In this document: piece after piece, positions 44,092-51,709 of the stretch
Position numbering within the stretch: position 1 is the stretch's first letter
Layout: the number at the start of each line of letters is the position of its first letter
Source of the DNA: Gluconacetobacter takamatsuzukensis
Lineage (GTDB): Bacteria > Pseudomonadota > Alphaproteobacteria > Acetobacterales > Acetobacteraceae
NCBI RefSeq assembly: GCF_014174275.1
Contig: NZ_JABEQK010000002.1
Location: 388,058 to 452,057 of the forward strand
Direction: 5' to 3'
Length of the DNA: 64,000 nucleotides
Translations under genes and position numbers: made by a program
The notes under the pieces: generated by a model
What the model was told of the DNA's origin: nothing
What the model saw: the letters and a program-made list of their open reading frames with translations, nothing else
Databases searched by the model: none

Positions 44092-44574
44092 TCAGCCCTT
44101 GATTTTGCGTATCAAGGCCAGACTTTCCACACAGGCCGCCGCGGCCTCGCGTCCCTTGTTATGTTCGTCGTCGCGCGAGCGCAGAAAAGCCTGCTCGTCG
44201 GTGTAGGTGGTCAGCACGCCGAAGGCCACCGGTACCTCGGTCGCCAGCGACGCCTGCATCAGCCCCACCGCCGCGCCCAGGCTGATGAATTCGAAATGGG
44301 CGGTATCGCCCTTCACCACGCAGCCCAGGCAGATCACGCCCTCGTAGCGGCCGGTACGGGCCAGGGTCTGGGCCAGCAGCGGCAGTTCGTAGGCGCCGGG
44401 GGCGTACAGCAGGTCCTCGTCCGCAACGGTGATGCCGTGCTCGCCCAGCCATTCCAGGGCGCCGTTGCGCAGGCCGTGGGTCACGGTCTCGTTGAAGCGG
44501 CTGACCACGATCGCCAGGCGCGGCGGCCGGGCGAAGCTGAGGTCGGGCGAGGTCGAGGGCTTGTTGGTGCTCAT
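44092..44574 (-). CDS. ribH: 6,7-dimethyl-8-ribityllumazine synthase
   Basis: This 160-residue lumazine synthase condenses 5-amino-6-ribitylamino-uracil with dihydroxybutanone phosphate. Characteristic parts are LAIVVSRFNETVTHGL, the substrate loop VPGAYE-type YAPGAYELPLLAQ, CLGCVVKGDTAHFEFI and the catalytic histidine in that segment, and the end VPVAFGVLTTYTDEQA. The last of four rib genes, 10 bases after ribBA; start ATG 44574. Confidence 0.95.
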   Translation of the reverse strand: MSTNKPSTSPDLSFARPPRLAIVVSRFNETVTHGLRNGALEWLGEHGITVADEDLLYAPGAYELPLLAQTLARTGRYEGVICLGCVVKGDTAHFEFISLGAAVGLMQASLATEVPVAFGVLTTYTDEQAFLRSRDDEHNKGREAAAACVESLALIRKIKG

Positions 44575-44584
44575 GGTCCGTATT

Positions 44585-45850
44585 TCACTCCGCCGCGGCG
44601 TCGATCGCGGCAAACAGCTGGTGCCCCATGCGGGTGCGCTTGGCATCCAGATAGGCGCGGTTGAAGGGATTGGGCGCGATTTCCAGCGGCACGCGCTCGC
44701 GCACGGCAAAGCCATGCTGCTCCATCGCCGCGACCTTGGCCGGATTGTTGGTCATCAGGTCCAGCGTCCGCACGCCCAGCGAGCGCAGGATCGCCCCGGC
44801 CGCCGTCCAGTCGCGCGCGTCGGTCTCGAATCCCAGCCGATGGTTGGCGTCCACCGTGTCCAGCCCGCGATCCTGCAAGGCATAGGCGCGGATCTTGTTG
44901 GCCAGTCCGATCCCCCGTCCCTCATGCCCGCGCAGGTACAGCAGCACCCCGCTCTCGGCCGCCCCGATCCGCGCCAGCGCGCCCTGAAGCTGGGCGCCGC
45001 AATCGCAGCGCATCGACCCCAGCGCATCGCCGGTAACGCATTCCGAATGCAGCCGCACCAGCGGCACCGCGCCCTGCCGGGCGGGGTCGCCCTTCACCAG
45101 GGCGACATGCTCGGTCCCGTCGGCGGCCCGAAAGGCATGGATCACCAGATCCTCGCCGCCATAGATGCTGGGCAGCGCGGCCTGGGCGATCTTCTCGATC
45201 CGCGGCTCGGGCGTGGCGGCGGCAACGGCATCGCGGTCCCGCAGCCACGCCACCAGTTCCGCGATCGACAGGATCGGCAGCTTGTGGCGCTCGGCGTAGG
45301 GGCGCAGCTCCGCCATCCGCGCCATCGACCCGTCTTCGTTCATGATCTCGCAGATCACGGCGGCGGGTGTCCTTCCCGCCAGGCGTGCCAGCTCGATCGA
45401 GGCCTCGGTGTGGCCGTTGCGGGCCAGCACCCCGCCGGGCACCGCGCGCAGCGGAAAGATATGGCCGGGCGAGACCAGGTCGGCCGGCCCGGCATCCGGC
45501 GCCACCGCCACCTGGATGGTACGGGCGCGGTCGGCGGCGGAAATGCCGGTATCCACGCCCTCGCGCGCCTCGATCGAGACCGTGAAGGCAGTCTCGCGCG
45601 GGCAGGTATTCACCCGCGTCATCATCGGCAGACCCAGCCGTTCGACCAGTCCGGCCTCCAGCGGCAGGCAGACCAGGCCGCGCGCATGCGTGACCATGAA
45701 ATTGATCGCGGCGGGCGTGACCAGGTCGGCGGCCATCACCAGGTCGCCCTCGTTTTCCCGATCCTCGTCATCGACCAGGATCACCATGCCGCCCGCGCGG
45801 ATCGCCTCGATCGCGGTCCGCAGGCGCGGGCCCATTACCGGTACTGACAT
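44585..45850 (-). CDS. ribBA: bifunctional DHBP synthase / GTP cyclohydrolase II
   Basis: This 421-residue protein makes both riboflavin precursors. The N-terminal DHBP synthase domain (about residues 8-205) has VDDEDRENEGDLVMAAD and RNGHTEASIELARLA. The C-terminal GTP cyclohydrolase II domain (about 210-415) keeps the zinc cysteines in SECVTGDALGSMRCDCGAQL and the catalytic LRGHEGRGIGLANKI, so unlike some alphaproteobacterial RibBA it looks fully active. It overlaps ribE by 16 bases. Confidence 0.95.
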   Translation of the reverse strand: MSVPVMGPRLRTAIEAIRAGGMVILVDDEDRENEGDLVMAADLVTPAAINFMVTHARGLVCLPLEAGLVERLGLPMMTRVNTCPRETAFTVSIEAREGVDTGISAADRARTIQVAVAPDAGPADLVSPGHIFPLRAVPGGVLARNGHTEASIELARLAGRTPAAVICEIMNEDGSMARMAELRPYAERHKLPILSIAELVAWLRDRDAVAAATPEPRIEKIAQAALPSIYGGEDLVIHAFRAADGTEHVALVKGDPARQGAVPLVRLHSECVTGDALGSMRCDCGAQLQGALARIGAAESGVLLYLRGHEGRGIGLANKIRAYALQDRGLDTVDANHRLGFETDARDWTAAGAILRSLGVRTLDLMTNNPAKVAAMEQHGFAVRERVPLEIAPNPFNRAYLDAKRTRMGHQLFAAIDAAAE

Positions 45851-46452
45851 AGTGTCTCCACATATTTCGCAATCACATCCACCTCGACATTCACCGCGTC
45901 GCCGGGGGCAAGCGTGCCCAGGCTGGTATGGGTCCAGGTGTGCGGGATGATCATCAGGGCCACGGGGAATTCGTCCGGCCCGGCGCCCGCCGTGCCGGGC
46001 GCGCCAATCTCGTTCAGCGTCAGGCTGATGCCGTCCAGGGTGATCGATCCCTTTTCGACCAGGTAGCGGCGCAGCGCGGCGGGAATGGCAAAGACCACCC
46101 GCCGCGCCTCGCCGGCCGGTTCGACCGCCAGCAGGCGCCCGGTACCGTCCACATGCCCCTGCACGATATGGCCCGACAGCCGGGTGGCCGGGGTCACGGC
46201 GCGCTCCAGGTTCACCCGTCCGCCTTCGGCCAAGCGGCCCAGGCTGGTCCGGTCCAGCGTCTCGATGCTGATGAAGAAGGACGCGTTGCCCGCCGCGTCG
46301 AATTCGGTAACGGTCAGGCACACGCCGTTGACGGCGATGCTCTCGCCCATCGACAGGTCGCCGATACCGGTGGCAATCGCGACATGCAGCGCGCGGTCGC
46401 CGCGCCGGGCCTGCGTGACGGTGCCCAGATGCTCTATGATGCCGGAAAACAT
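45835..46452 (-). CDS. ribE: riboflavin synthase alpha chain
   Basis: This 205-residue riboflavin synthase dismutates two lumazine molecules to riboflavin. It begins MFSGIIEHLGTV, the family N-terminus, and has the expected internal duplication of two lumazine-binding barrels, each with a GESIAVNGVCLTV- or GSITLDGISLTLNE-like core. It overlaps ribD by 19 bases upstream and ribBA by 16 bases downstream, which indicates tight co-translation. The symbol ribC is used for the same protein in some species. Confidence 0.95.
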   Translation of the reverse strand: MFSGIIEHLGTVTQARRGDRALHVAIATGIGDLSMGESIAVNGVCLTVTEFDAAGNASFFISIETLDRTSLGRLAEGGRVNLERAVTPATRLSGHIVQGHVDGTGRLLAVEPAGEARRVVFAIPAALRRYLVEKGSITLDGISLTLNEIGAPGTAGAGPDEFPVALMIIPHTWTHTSLGTLAPGDAVNVEVDVIAKYVETLCQYR

Positions 46453-47555
46453 GCTTCCCCTTCAGGCGCCGTCAGCGACGCCCCCAGTTCCGGGAACAGG
46501 CGCAGCGGCGTATCCGTCCCCGTGCGAACGGCCACATCCAGCCGTTCGGTCCCATCCGGGCCGACCCCGATGGTCAGCCAGTCATCCCACAGCCCCGCCG
46601 CGCGCAGCGCCGCCAGCAGGCCGGGCCCGGCCTCGACCAGGGCCCACAGCACGCCGGCCGCGCCCAGCAGCGCGGGCAGGCGGGCAATATCGTCGCAGGT
46701 GCGTACGTCGAACCCGCGTGCGACCGCATCCGCGCGCCAGTCCGCCGGCACCCGGCCCCGGCGGTCGCAGACGGCCAGCAGCCGGGGCGCGCGGCCCGCA
46801 TGATCGGCGACCCGGCGCACATCCAGCCCCGGCCGGTCGGCCAGCACCGTGCCGCTGCCGGTCACGATCGCGTCGGTCGCCCGGCGCAGCCGGTGCGCCA
46901 GCGTCAGCGCGGCATCCGAGGTAAAGGTGGTCCGCCCGGCGGGCGGGATCATGGAGCCGGCGCCATCCACCGCCTGCTTGACCGTCAGCCACGCCCGTCC
47001 GGTCCGCGACCAGTGGGCAAACGGCGTAATCAGTGCCCGGCACGCGGCGGCCGCTTCCCCATCCGGGCCCAGCACATGCACGGCACAGCCCGCGGCGCGC
47101 AGGCGGTCGATGCCGCCGCCGGCGACGCGCGGATTGGGGTCGGCCACCCCCACCCACACGGTACGGATCGGCGAGGCCAGGATGGCTTCCGAGCACGGGC
47201 CGGTGCGGCCGGTATGGTTGCAGGGTTCCAGCGTCACGACCGCGACGGCGGCGCGCGCCATCAGTCCCAGGTCGGCGCATTGGCGCAGCGCCCGGGCCTC
47301 GGCATGCGCGGTCCCGGCACGATGATGGGCGGCAACGGTCAGGATGTCGCCATGCCGGTCCAGGATGGCGCAGCCGACAGGGGGGTTGGGGGCGGTCGCC
47401 CCCACGAAGCGCGCGGCCTCGTCGACGGCGGCGCGAAAGGCCCGCGCGACCAGGGGCCAGGGAAGGGCCACGGACGCGGTTCCACTGGTCGGGGCATGCC
47501 CCGTTCCGCCGGATTCCGCATTGACCGCAGACATAGCCAAAACCAATGGTCCCAT
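46434..47555 (-). CDS. ribD: bifunctional pyrimidine deaminase / reductase RibD
   Basis: This 373-residue RibD performs steps two and three of riboflavin synthesis. The N-terminal cytidine-deaminase-like domain has the zinc-binding HAEARAL and EPCNHTGRTGPC motifs; the C-terminal reductase domain has DAIVTGSGTVLADRPGLDVR. It is the first gene after the FMN riboswitch, and the operon reads ribD-ribE-ribBA-ribH. ATG 47555 or ATG 47534 could be the start; neither has a clear ribosome site, as may be expected if the riboswitch controls access. Confidence 0.94.
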   Translation of the reverse strand: MGPLVLAMSAVNAESGGTGHAPTSGTASVALPWPLVARAFRAAVDEAARFVGATAPNPPVGCAILDRHGDILTVAAHHRAGTAHAEARALRQCADLGLMARAAVAVVTLEPCNHTGRTGPCSEAILASPIRTVWVGVADPNPRVAGGGIDRLRAAGCAVHVLGPDGEAAAACRALITPFAHWSRTGRAWLTVKQAVDGAGSMIPPAGRTTFTSDAALTLAHRLRRATDAIVTGSGTVLADRPGLDVRRVADHAGRAPRLLAVCDRRGRVPADWRADAVARGFDVRTCDDIARLPALLGAAGVLWALVEAGPGLLAALRAAGLWDDWLTIGVGPDGTERLDVAVRTGTDTPLRLFPELGASLTAPEGEACFPAS

Positions 47556-47621
47556 CCCAATGGACGGACCCGGGGCGCGTCAGCCCGACGACGCGCCACG
47601 AAATGGCGCGCCTTGCGGACA

Positions 47622-47787
47622 TCGTTCTCTCTCATCCGGACTATGACCGTCGGCCCCGGAATCACACCGGGTCTGCTGACCCCACCCGACACAAGGCCAA
47701 GTGGGCGCTCGCGGGCTTATGCGCGGCCGGCACGCTGGCCGGGCGCAATTACCGCCGGTGGGGATTTTCACCCCGCCCCGAGAACGT
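47622..47787 (-). promoter_or_regulatory. FMN riboswitch (RFN element)
   Basis: On the minus strand the conserved RFN landmarks occur in order: TTCTCGGGGCGGGGTGAAA, then CCCCACCGGCGGTAAT, a variable hairpin of GGCC-rich arms, GTCAGCAGACCCGGTG, ATTCCGGGGCCGACGGT and the closing ATAGTCCGGATGAGAGAGAA. FMN binding would repress the rib operon. Downstream, GGCGCGCC/GGCGCGTC arms with a 7-base loop (about 47590-47612) and a further GGTCC/GGGACC hairpin next to the ribD start could form the expression platform. Confidence 0.95.
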
Positions 47788-47883
47788 CAGTTCAGCCGGC
47801 TACAGCAGCCGGCATATCAGCAATATTGGGCAAGGGCCGGCGGGAATGCAAGAGGCACCCCACCGGCCACAGGTGCGGGCCGG

Positions 47884-48090
47884 TTATCGCGGCGATGCGT
47901 TGGTCGAGCGGGTGATGGCATTCTGCGACGCATTGGCCCCCCGTGACACGTCATGCCCGACCGAACTGACATCCTGCCCGGCGCCGCGCACCGTGTTGCA
48001 GGCCGACAGTCCGGCCGACAGGCCCAGCATCGCGACGGTCAGCAGCACGGCGCGGGACACGCCGGATGCGGGAAAATGTGCCTGGTCCAT
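47884..48090 (-). CDS. entericidin-like small lipoprotein
   Basis: This 68-residue peptide has a hydrophobic signal ending in the lipobox LSAC, after which NTVRGAGQDVSSVGHDVSRG matches the entericidin A/B pattern (CNTV-x-G-x-G-x-D-V). Entericidins are small outer-membrane lipoproteins, a toxin-antidote pair in E. coli; only one is seen here, so a toxin role is not claimed. AAGGAGG 5 bases before ATG 48090 decides the start over ATG 48105. Confidence 0.82.
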   Translation of the reverse strand: MDQAHFPASGVSRAVLLTVAMLGLSAGLSACNTVRGAGQDVSSVGHDVSRGANASQNAITRSTNASPR

Positions 48091-48201
48091 GGAAGCCTCC
48101 TTCACGGATTGATATTACTCAAGAAACCCCGATGACGGCCGAGAGTTCCCGACCGCTCTCCGGCCCGCTAACCTGCTGGCGGATGGGAGCATGCCGAGAC
48201 G

Positions 48202-49356
48202 ATGAGACATTCCGGACGACGGACGATCCTGCGGACCATGCTGGCCGCCGGCGGGGCAGGGCTGGCCGCGGGGTGCGCCAGCCCGCCACCCAGGCGCTTC
48301 GCCGCGGTCGACCGACTGGTGGACCGCGCGATCGCGGCGGGCCAGACCCCCGGCGCCGTGGTGGTGGTCGCCCATCGCGGAATGGTCGTGCATCATCGCG
48401 CCTATGGGCAACGCGCCCTGGTCCCGCAGGCCGAACCGCTGGACGAGGCGACTCTCTTCGACATGGCATCGCTGACCAAGCCGGTAGTGACCAGCGTCGC
48501 CGTCATGCAGTTCTTCGAGGCCGGAGCCTTCAGGCTGGACGATCCGGTCTGCCGCTACCTTCCGGATTTCGCGCATGCCGGCAAGGCAGCCATCACCATC
48601 CGCCACCTGCTGACCCATTATTCGGGCCTGCCGCCCGACCTGGACCTGTCCACGCCGTGGCAGGGCAAGCCGGAAGCGGTGCGCCGCGTCATGGACACCC
48701 GCCCCGACCATCCGGCCGGCGAGCGCTTCGTCTACAGCGACATCAATTTCATCACGCTGGGGCTGCTGGTCGAGCACCTGTCGCACCAGAGCCTCGCCCA
48801 GTACGCGCACACCAACATCCTCTCTCCGCTGGGCATGGACCACTCGCGCTTCCTCCCGCCCACCTCCTGGTACCCCACCATTGCCCCCACCCAGTTCGAC
48901 GAGCATGGGGTGATGCTGCGCGGTATCGTCCATGACCCCACGGCCCGCCGCATGGGCGGCGTGGCGGGTCATGCCGGGCTGTTTTCCAACGCCGCCGACA
49001 TGACGATCTACGCCCAGGCCCTGCTGGACCGCCGCGCCGGCCGCCCCAGCGCCTTTCCCCTGAAACCCGAGACCCTTCTCCTGATGACCACCCCCCAGCA
49101 GCCCCTGGGCAAGGACGATCTGCGGGGGCTCGGCTGGGATATCCGCACCCATTATTCCTCGCCTCGCGGCGATATATTTCCCGTGGGCTCGTTCGGTCAC
49201 ACAGGTTTTACAGGCACTTCGCTATGGATGGACCAGGACAGCGACAGTTTCGTGCTGATCCTGACCAACAGGGTGCATCCGTCGGGCGGTCACAGCATCG
49301 TGCGCCTGCGTCACGATGTCGCGACCGAAGCCGCCCGCGCCCTCCAGGCGCCCTGA
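48202..49356 (+). CDS. serine hydrolase, class C beta-lactamase-like lipoprotein
   Basis: This 384-residue beta-lactamase-family protein has a lipobox (LAAGC, Cys25). The active-site set is complete: SLTK at residues 90-93, the YSDIN tyrosine motif, and HTG in FGHTGFTG as the KTG equivalent. Relatives include penicillin-binding esterases, D-aminopeptidases and EstB-like carboxylesterases; true beta-lactamase activity is not implied. No ampR-like regulator is adjacent. It is divergent from the entericidin-like gene. Confidence 0.87.
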   Translation: MRHSGRRTILRTMLAAGGAGLAAGCASPPPRRFAAVDRLVDRAIAAGQTPGAVVVVAHRGMVVHHRAYGQRALVPQAEPLDEATLFDMASLTKPVVTSVAVMQFFEAGAFRLDDPVCRYLPDFAHAGKAAITIRHLLTHYSGLPPDLDLSTPWQGKPEAVRRVMDTRPDHPAGERFVYSDINFITLGLLVEHLSHQSLAQYAHTNILSPLGMDHSRFLPPTSWYPTIAPTQFDEHGVMLRGIVHDPTARRMGGVAGHAGLFSNAADMTIYAQALLDRRAGRPSAFPLKPETLLLMTTPQQPLGKDDLRGLGWDIRTHYSSPRGDIFPVGSFGHTGFTGTSLWMDQDSDSFVLILTNRVHPSGGHSIVRLRHDVATEAARALQAP

Positions 49357-49406
49357 CGGCCGATGTCCCGACCTCATATCCCCTCTTTTTCGACGGAGAA
49401 TGTCCG

Positions 49407-49877
49407 ATGGCTTCCCTGCCGCCTCCGCCCGGCTTCGTTCCCCTGCCGGAATCCCTCGTCAGCGGTTTCAATCTTGCCAGCGGCGGCTTTCTCGTCGCGC
49501 AGGAAGCGGGCGCGCTGATCGGCGGTTTTCGCGTGACCGCCGCGTGCTGCAATCGGGCGGGTTTCTGCCATGGCGGCAAGCTGGCGACCGTGTGCGATGT
49601 CTTCCTGGCGCTGGCGGCCGTCTATCGCGAAGATCTGCGCGACGATTTCCTGCCCACCGTATCGTTGACGATGGATTTCATGGCGCCGGTGGCATTGGGC
49701 GCCTGGGCCGATTTGCAGGCGGATACGCTCCGCATCACCCGCAGCCTGGTTTTCACGCAGGGGCTGGTGACGGTAGACGGCATTCCGGCCGCACGGGCCA
49801 GTGCCGTCTATCATCGCACCCCGCCGGCCCGTGACAGCGAAAATTCCATGGGTGCGGCCCTGCGCGCCCTTCTGTGA
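49407..49877 (+). CDS. PaaI-type hotdog thioesterase
   Basis: This 156-residue single hotdog domain protein has CHGGKLATVCDVFLALAA, the helix with the conserved His-Gly-Gly pair of PaaI/YigI thioesterases, then LPTVSLTMDFMAPVALG for the central strand. It would hydrolyse acyl-CoA esters; the substrate is unknown. GGAGA at 49395-49399 precedes the ATG. It follows the serine hydrolase by 50 bases and may be co-transcribed. Confidence 0.85.
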   Translation: MASLPPPPGFVPLPESLVSGFNLASGGFLVAQEAGALIGGFRVTAACCNRAGFCHGGKLATVCDVFLALAAVYREDLRDDFLPTVSLTMDFMAPVALGAWADLQADTLRITRSLVFTQGLVTVDGIPAARASAVYHRTPPARDSENSMGAALRALL

Positions 49878-49917
49878 CGCATCGTGTGGCTGGGAAAGGG
49901 CGGCTCACGTTTCCGCT

Positions 49918-50844
49918 TTAATGGGCGACAGGGACCGTGGAAGGGTCCAGTGCGCGATTGAGCAGCAGGGCCAGGCGGACGCCCGCCTTTTTCAGCTGTT
50001 CGGTGACCACACCGCGCGCCATTGCGTCATATCCCGGGGGCAGGGCCATGGGCGCGGCATCCTGCCGGCATCCCGGGGGCGAGCCGATGCTGTACGCATC
50101 CGCGCGGGCCAGTTCAAAACTCTGCTGGACCCACGCCGTCGGGTCCCCCTGTTCCCATTCCTGTTTCTGGTCGACGGTGATTTCATGGAACAGCCGCGTG
50201 GCCAGGTGTTGTGCGTCGGGATCGACTTCGGATACCGCCACCGTGTCCCAGTAGCTGTGCAGGTTGACGGTGCGCGGGCCGCCCAGTGCCAGGCGCACGC
50301 AGTTGCCGCCTTTGTCGTGATGATCGGCGGCGTGCAGCGGCTGGTGCATGTCCGCCACGAAATGGACGACATATTTCAGCGCCAGCGCGCGTTCGTCCGG
50401 GCTGGTCGCCGGGTCGGCGAGTTCATGCGCGAAGGCGTCCAGGCGGTCGATGACGCAATCTTGTGCCGGCCCCGCGCTGGCGGGCACCGATGAGGCGGGA
50501 AAGCCATGGCAGGCCGATGGCAGGTCGGGATGGTCGATTTCGATATCGACGAAATGCCACTCCCCGGTCTCGGGGTGCGTGCGGCGCCAGACATCCGCCC
50601 ACACCGCGCGGGACATCAGGTCCGGCCTTGTGGTCGTGTCATGGTCGCTGGCCAGGATCGCATCGAGCGCGTGCCGGCTGGCGGGTGTCAGGTAATCCCA
50701 GGCCAGGGCCGCGACCACCTGATGGCCTTCGACACCCCATGCGCCGGCTTTCTGCGGCAGGGCCAGAAGCCCCAGCAGCAACGACGCCGCTCCGACCATG
50801 CCTATGCCCGCGCGCATGCCGTTTTTCCGTACCCGATCGGCCAT
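49918..50844 (-). CDS. S1/P1 nuclease
   Basis: This 308-residue secreted zinc nuclease has a signal peptide with cleavage before WGVEGHQVVAALAW, which leaves the mature N-terminal Trp that ligates zinc, as in fungal P1. Zinc ligands continue in WADVWRR, WHFVDIEI, VVHFVADMHQPLHAADHHDKGG and the NLHSYWD segment. It would degrade single-stranded DNA or RNA and mononucleotides in the periplasm, perhaps for phosphate supply. GAGGGGGA just before ATG 50844 favours that start over 50877. Confidence 0.92.
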   Translation of the reverse strand: MADRVRKNGMRAGIGMVGAASLLLGLLALPQKAGAWGVEGHQVVAALAWDYLTPASRHALDAILASDHDTTTRPDLMSRAVWADVWRRTHPETGEWHFVDIEIDHPDLPSACHGFPASSVPASAGPAQDCVIDRLDAFAHELADPATSPDERALALKYVVHFVADMHQPLHAADHHDKGGNCVRLALGGPRTVNLHSYWDTVAVSEVDPDAQHLATRLFHEITVDQKQEWEQGDPTAWVQQSFELARADAYSIGSPPGCRQDAAPMALPPGYDAMARGVVTEQLKKAGVRLALLLNRALDPSTVPVAH

Positions 50845-50986
50845 GCTTCCCCCTCGTCGTTGCGTAATCCCCGGCATCGGAGATGAGGGTCACTCTGGCA
50901 CGCCGGCCTGTTGTCATGGAGATGAAAAAAATCGCCTGAAGGGGGTTGTCGTTTCCCGATCTCTCGGTTAAACAGCGCCCCACGAC

Positions 50987-51063
50987 GCACCCGTAGCTCA
51001 ATTGGATAGAGCACCAGACTACGAATCTGGGGGTTAGAGGTTCGAGTCCTTTCGGGTGCGCCA
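50987..51063 (+). tRNA. tRNA-Arg (anticodon ACG)
   Basis: A complete cloverleaf is present. The acceptor stem is GCACCCG with CGGGTGC and discriminator G; the D arm is AGCTCAATTGGATAGAGC; the anticodon loop CTACGAA lies in a CCAGA/TCTGG stem; the T arm carries GGTTCGAGTCC. The 3' CCA is encoded (51061-51063) and T residues follow. ACG is read as ICG and decodes CGU/CGC/CGA. Confidence 0.96.
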
Positions 51064-51196
51064 TTTTTCCAGAAAATCAGGATGTCTGACTCTCGGTTTC
51101 CGAGGGATGGATGCTTGTGGATCTTGCCGGTCTCATGACAGGCTTGTGCCCTGAAACGGGCGCGGCGTGCGTGAGGCTGTGGAAGAGGCTGGTCCC

Positions 51197-51544
51197 ATGT
51201 TCTTCGTGTTCAAGGCGGCGCTGTCGGGCATCATCATTGCCGTGGTTTCCACGGTGGCGCGCCGTTATCCGGGCTTCGGTGCCCTGATCGCGTCCCTTCC
51301 ACTGATTTCGATATTGGGCATGCTCTGGCTTTGGCAGGAGACCCGGGACCCGGTGCGCATGGAAGCCCATGTCGGTGCCACCTTCTGGTATGTCATCCCG
51401 TCCTTGCCGATGTTTCTGCTGATCCCGTGGGTGATGCGGCACGGTGTCCCTTTCTATGGTGCATTGGCCCTTGGATGCGGGGTGACGGTGCTGCTCTACG
51501 GGCTGACCGTGTGGTTTGCCGGGCGGATGGGCGTGGGTCTGTAA
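51197..51544 (+). CDS. DUF3147 family membrane protein
   Basis: This 115-residue protein has four hydrophobic segments. The family pattern is clear: KAALSGIIIAVVSTVARRYP, then GALIASLPLISILGMLWLW and FWYVIPSLPMFLLIPWVMR. Function unknown. ATG 51197 begins at the conserved N-terminus; the frame is open further upstream without similarity. It stands between tRNA-Arg and the phytochrome-like kinase. Confidence 0.83.
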   Translation: MFFVFKAALSGIIIAVVSTVARRYPGFGALIASLPLISILGMLWLWQETRDPVRMEAHVGATFWYVIPSLPMFLLIPWVMRHGVPFYGALALGCGVTVLLYGLTVWFAGRMGVGL

Positions 51545-51709
51545 GGGGTGCCATGAGGGAGGTATCAGGGGGGTGCCGGGGTGGTGGCGACGGGGAGGGC
51601 GGTGTCCATATGAAGGGTGACAGGGCGCCCGAGCGGGGGGAGGGCGAACCGCGACCCGGGTCGTCGATTCCGTCCTGCCCATCTGCCGGGGGGACGTCGT
51701 ACGTGTTTC

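Noticed and set aside
48202..49356. Annotation of the serine hydrolase as an AmpC resistance enzyme
   Set aside because: Only the shared SxxK/YxN/HTG fold motifs are visible; lipobox and sequence fit the wider esterase/peptidase group, and no ampR is adjacent.
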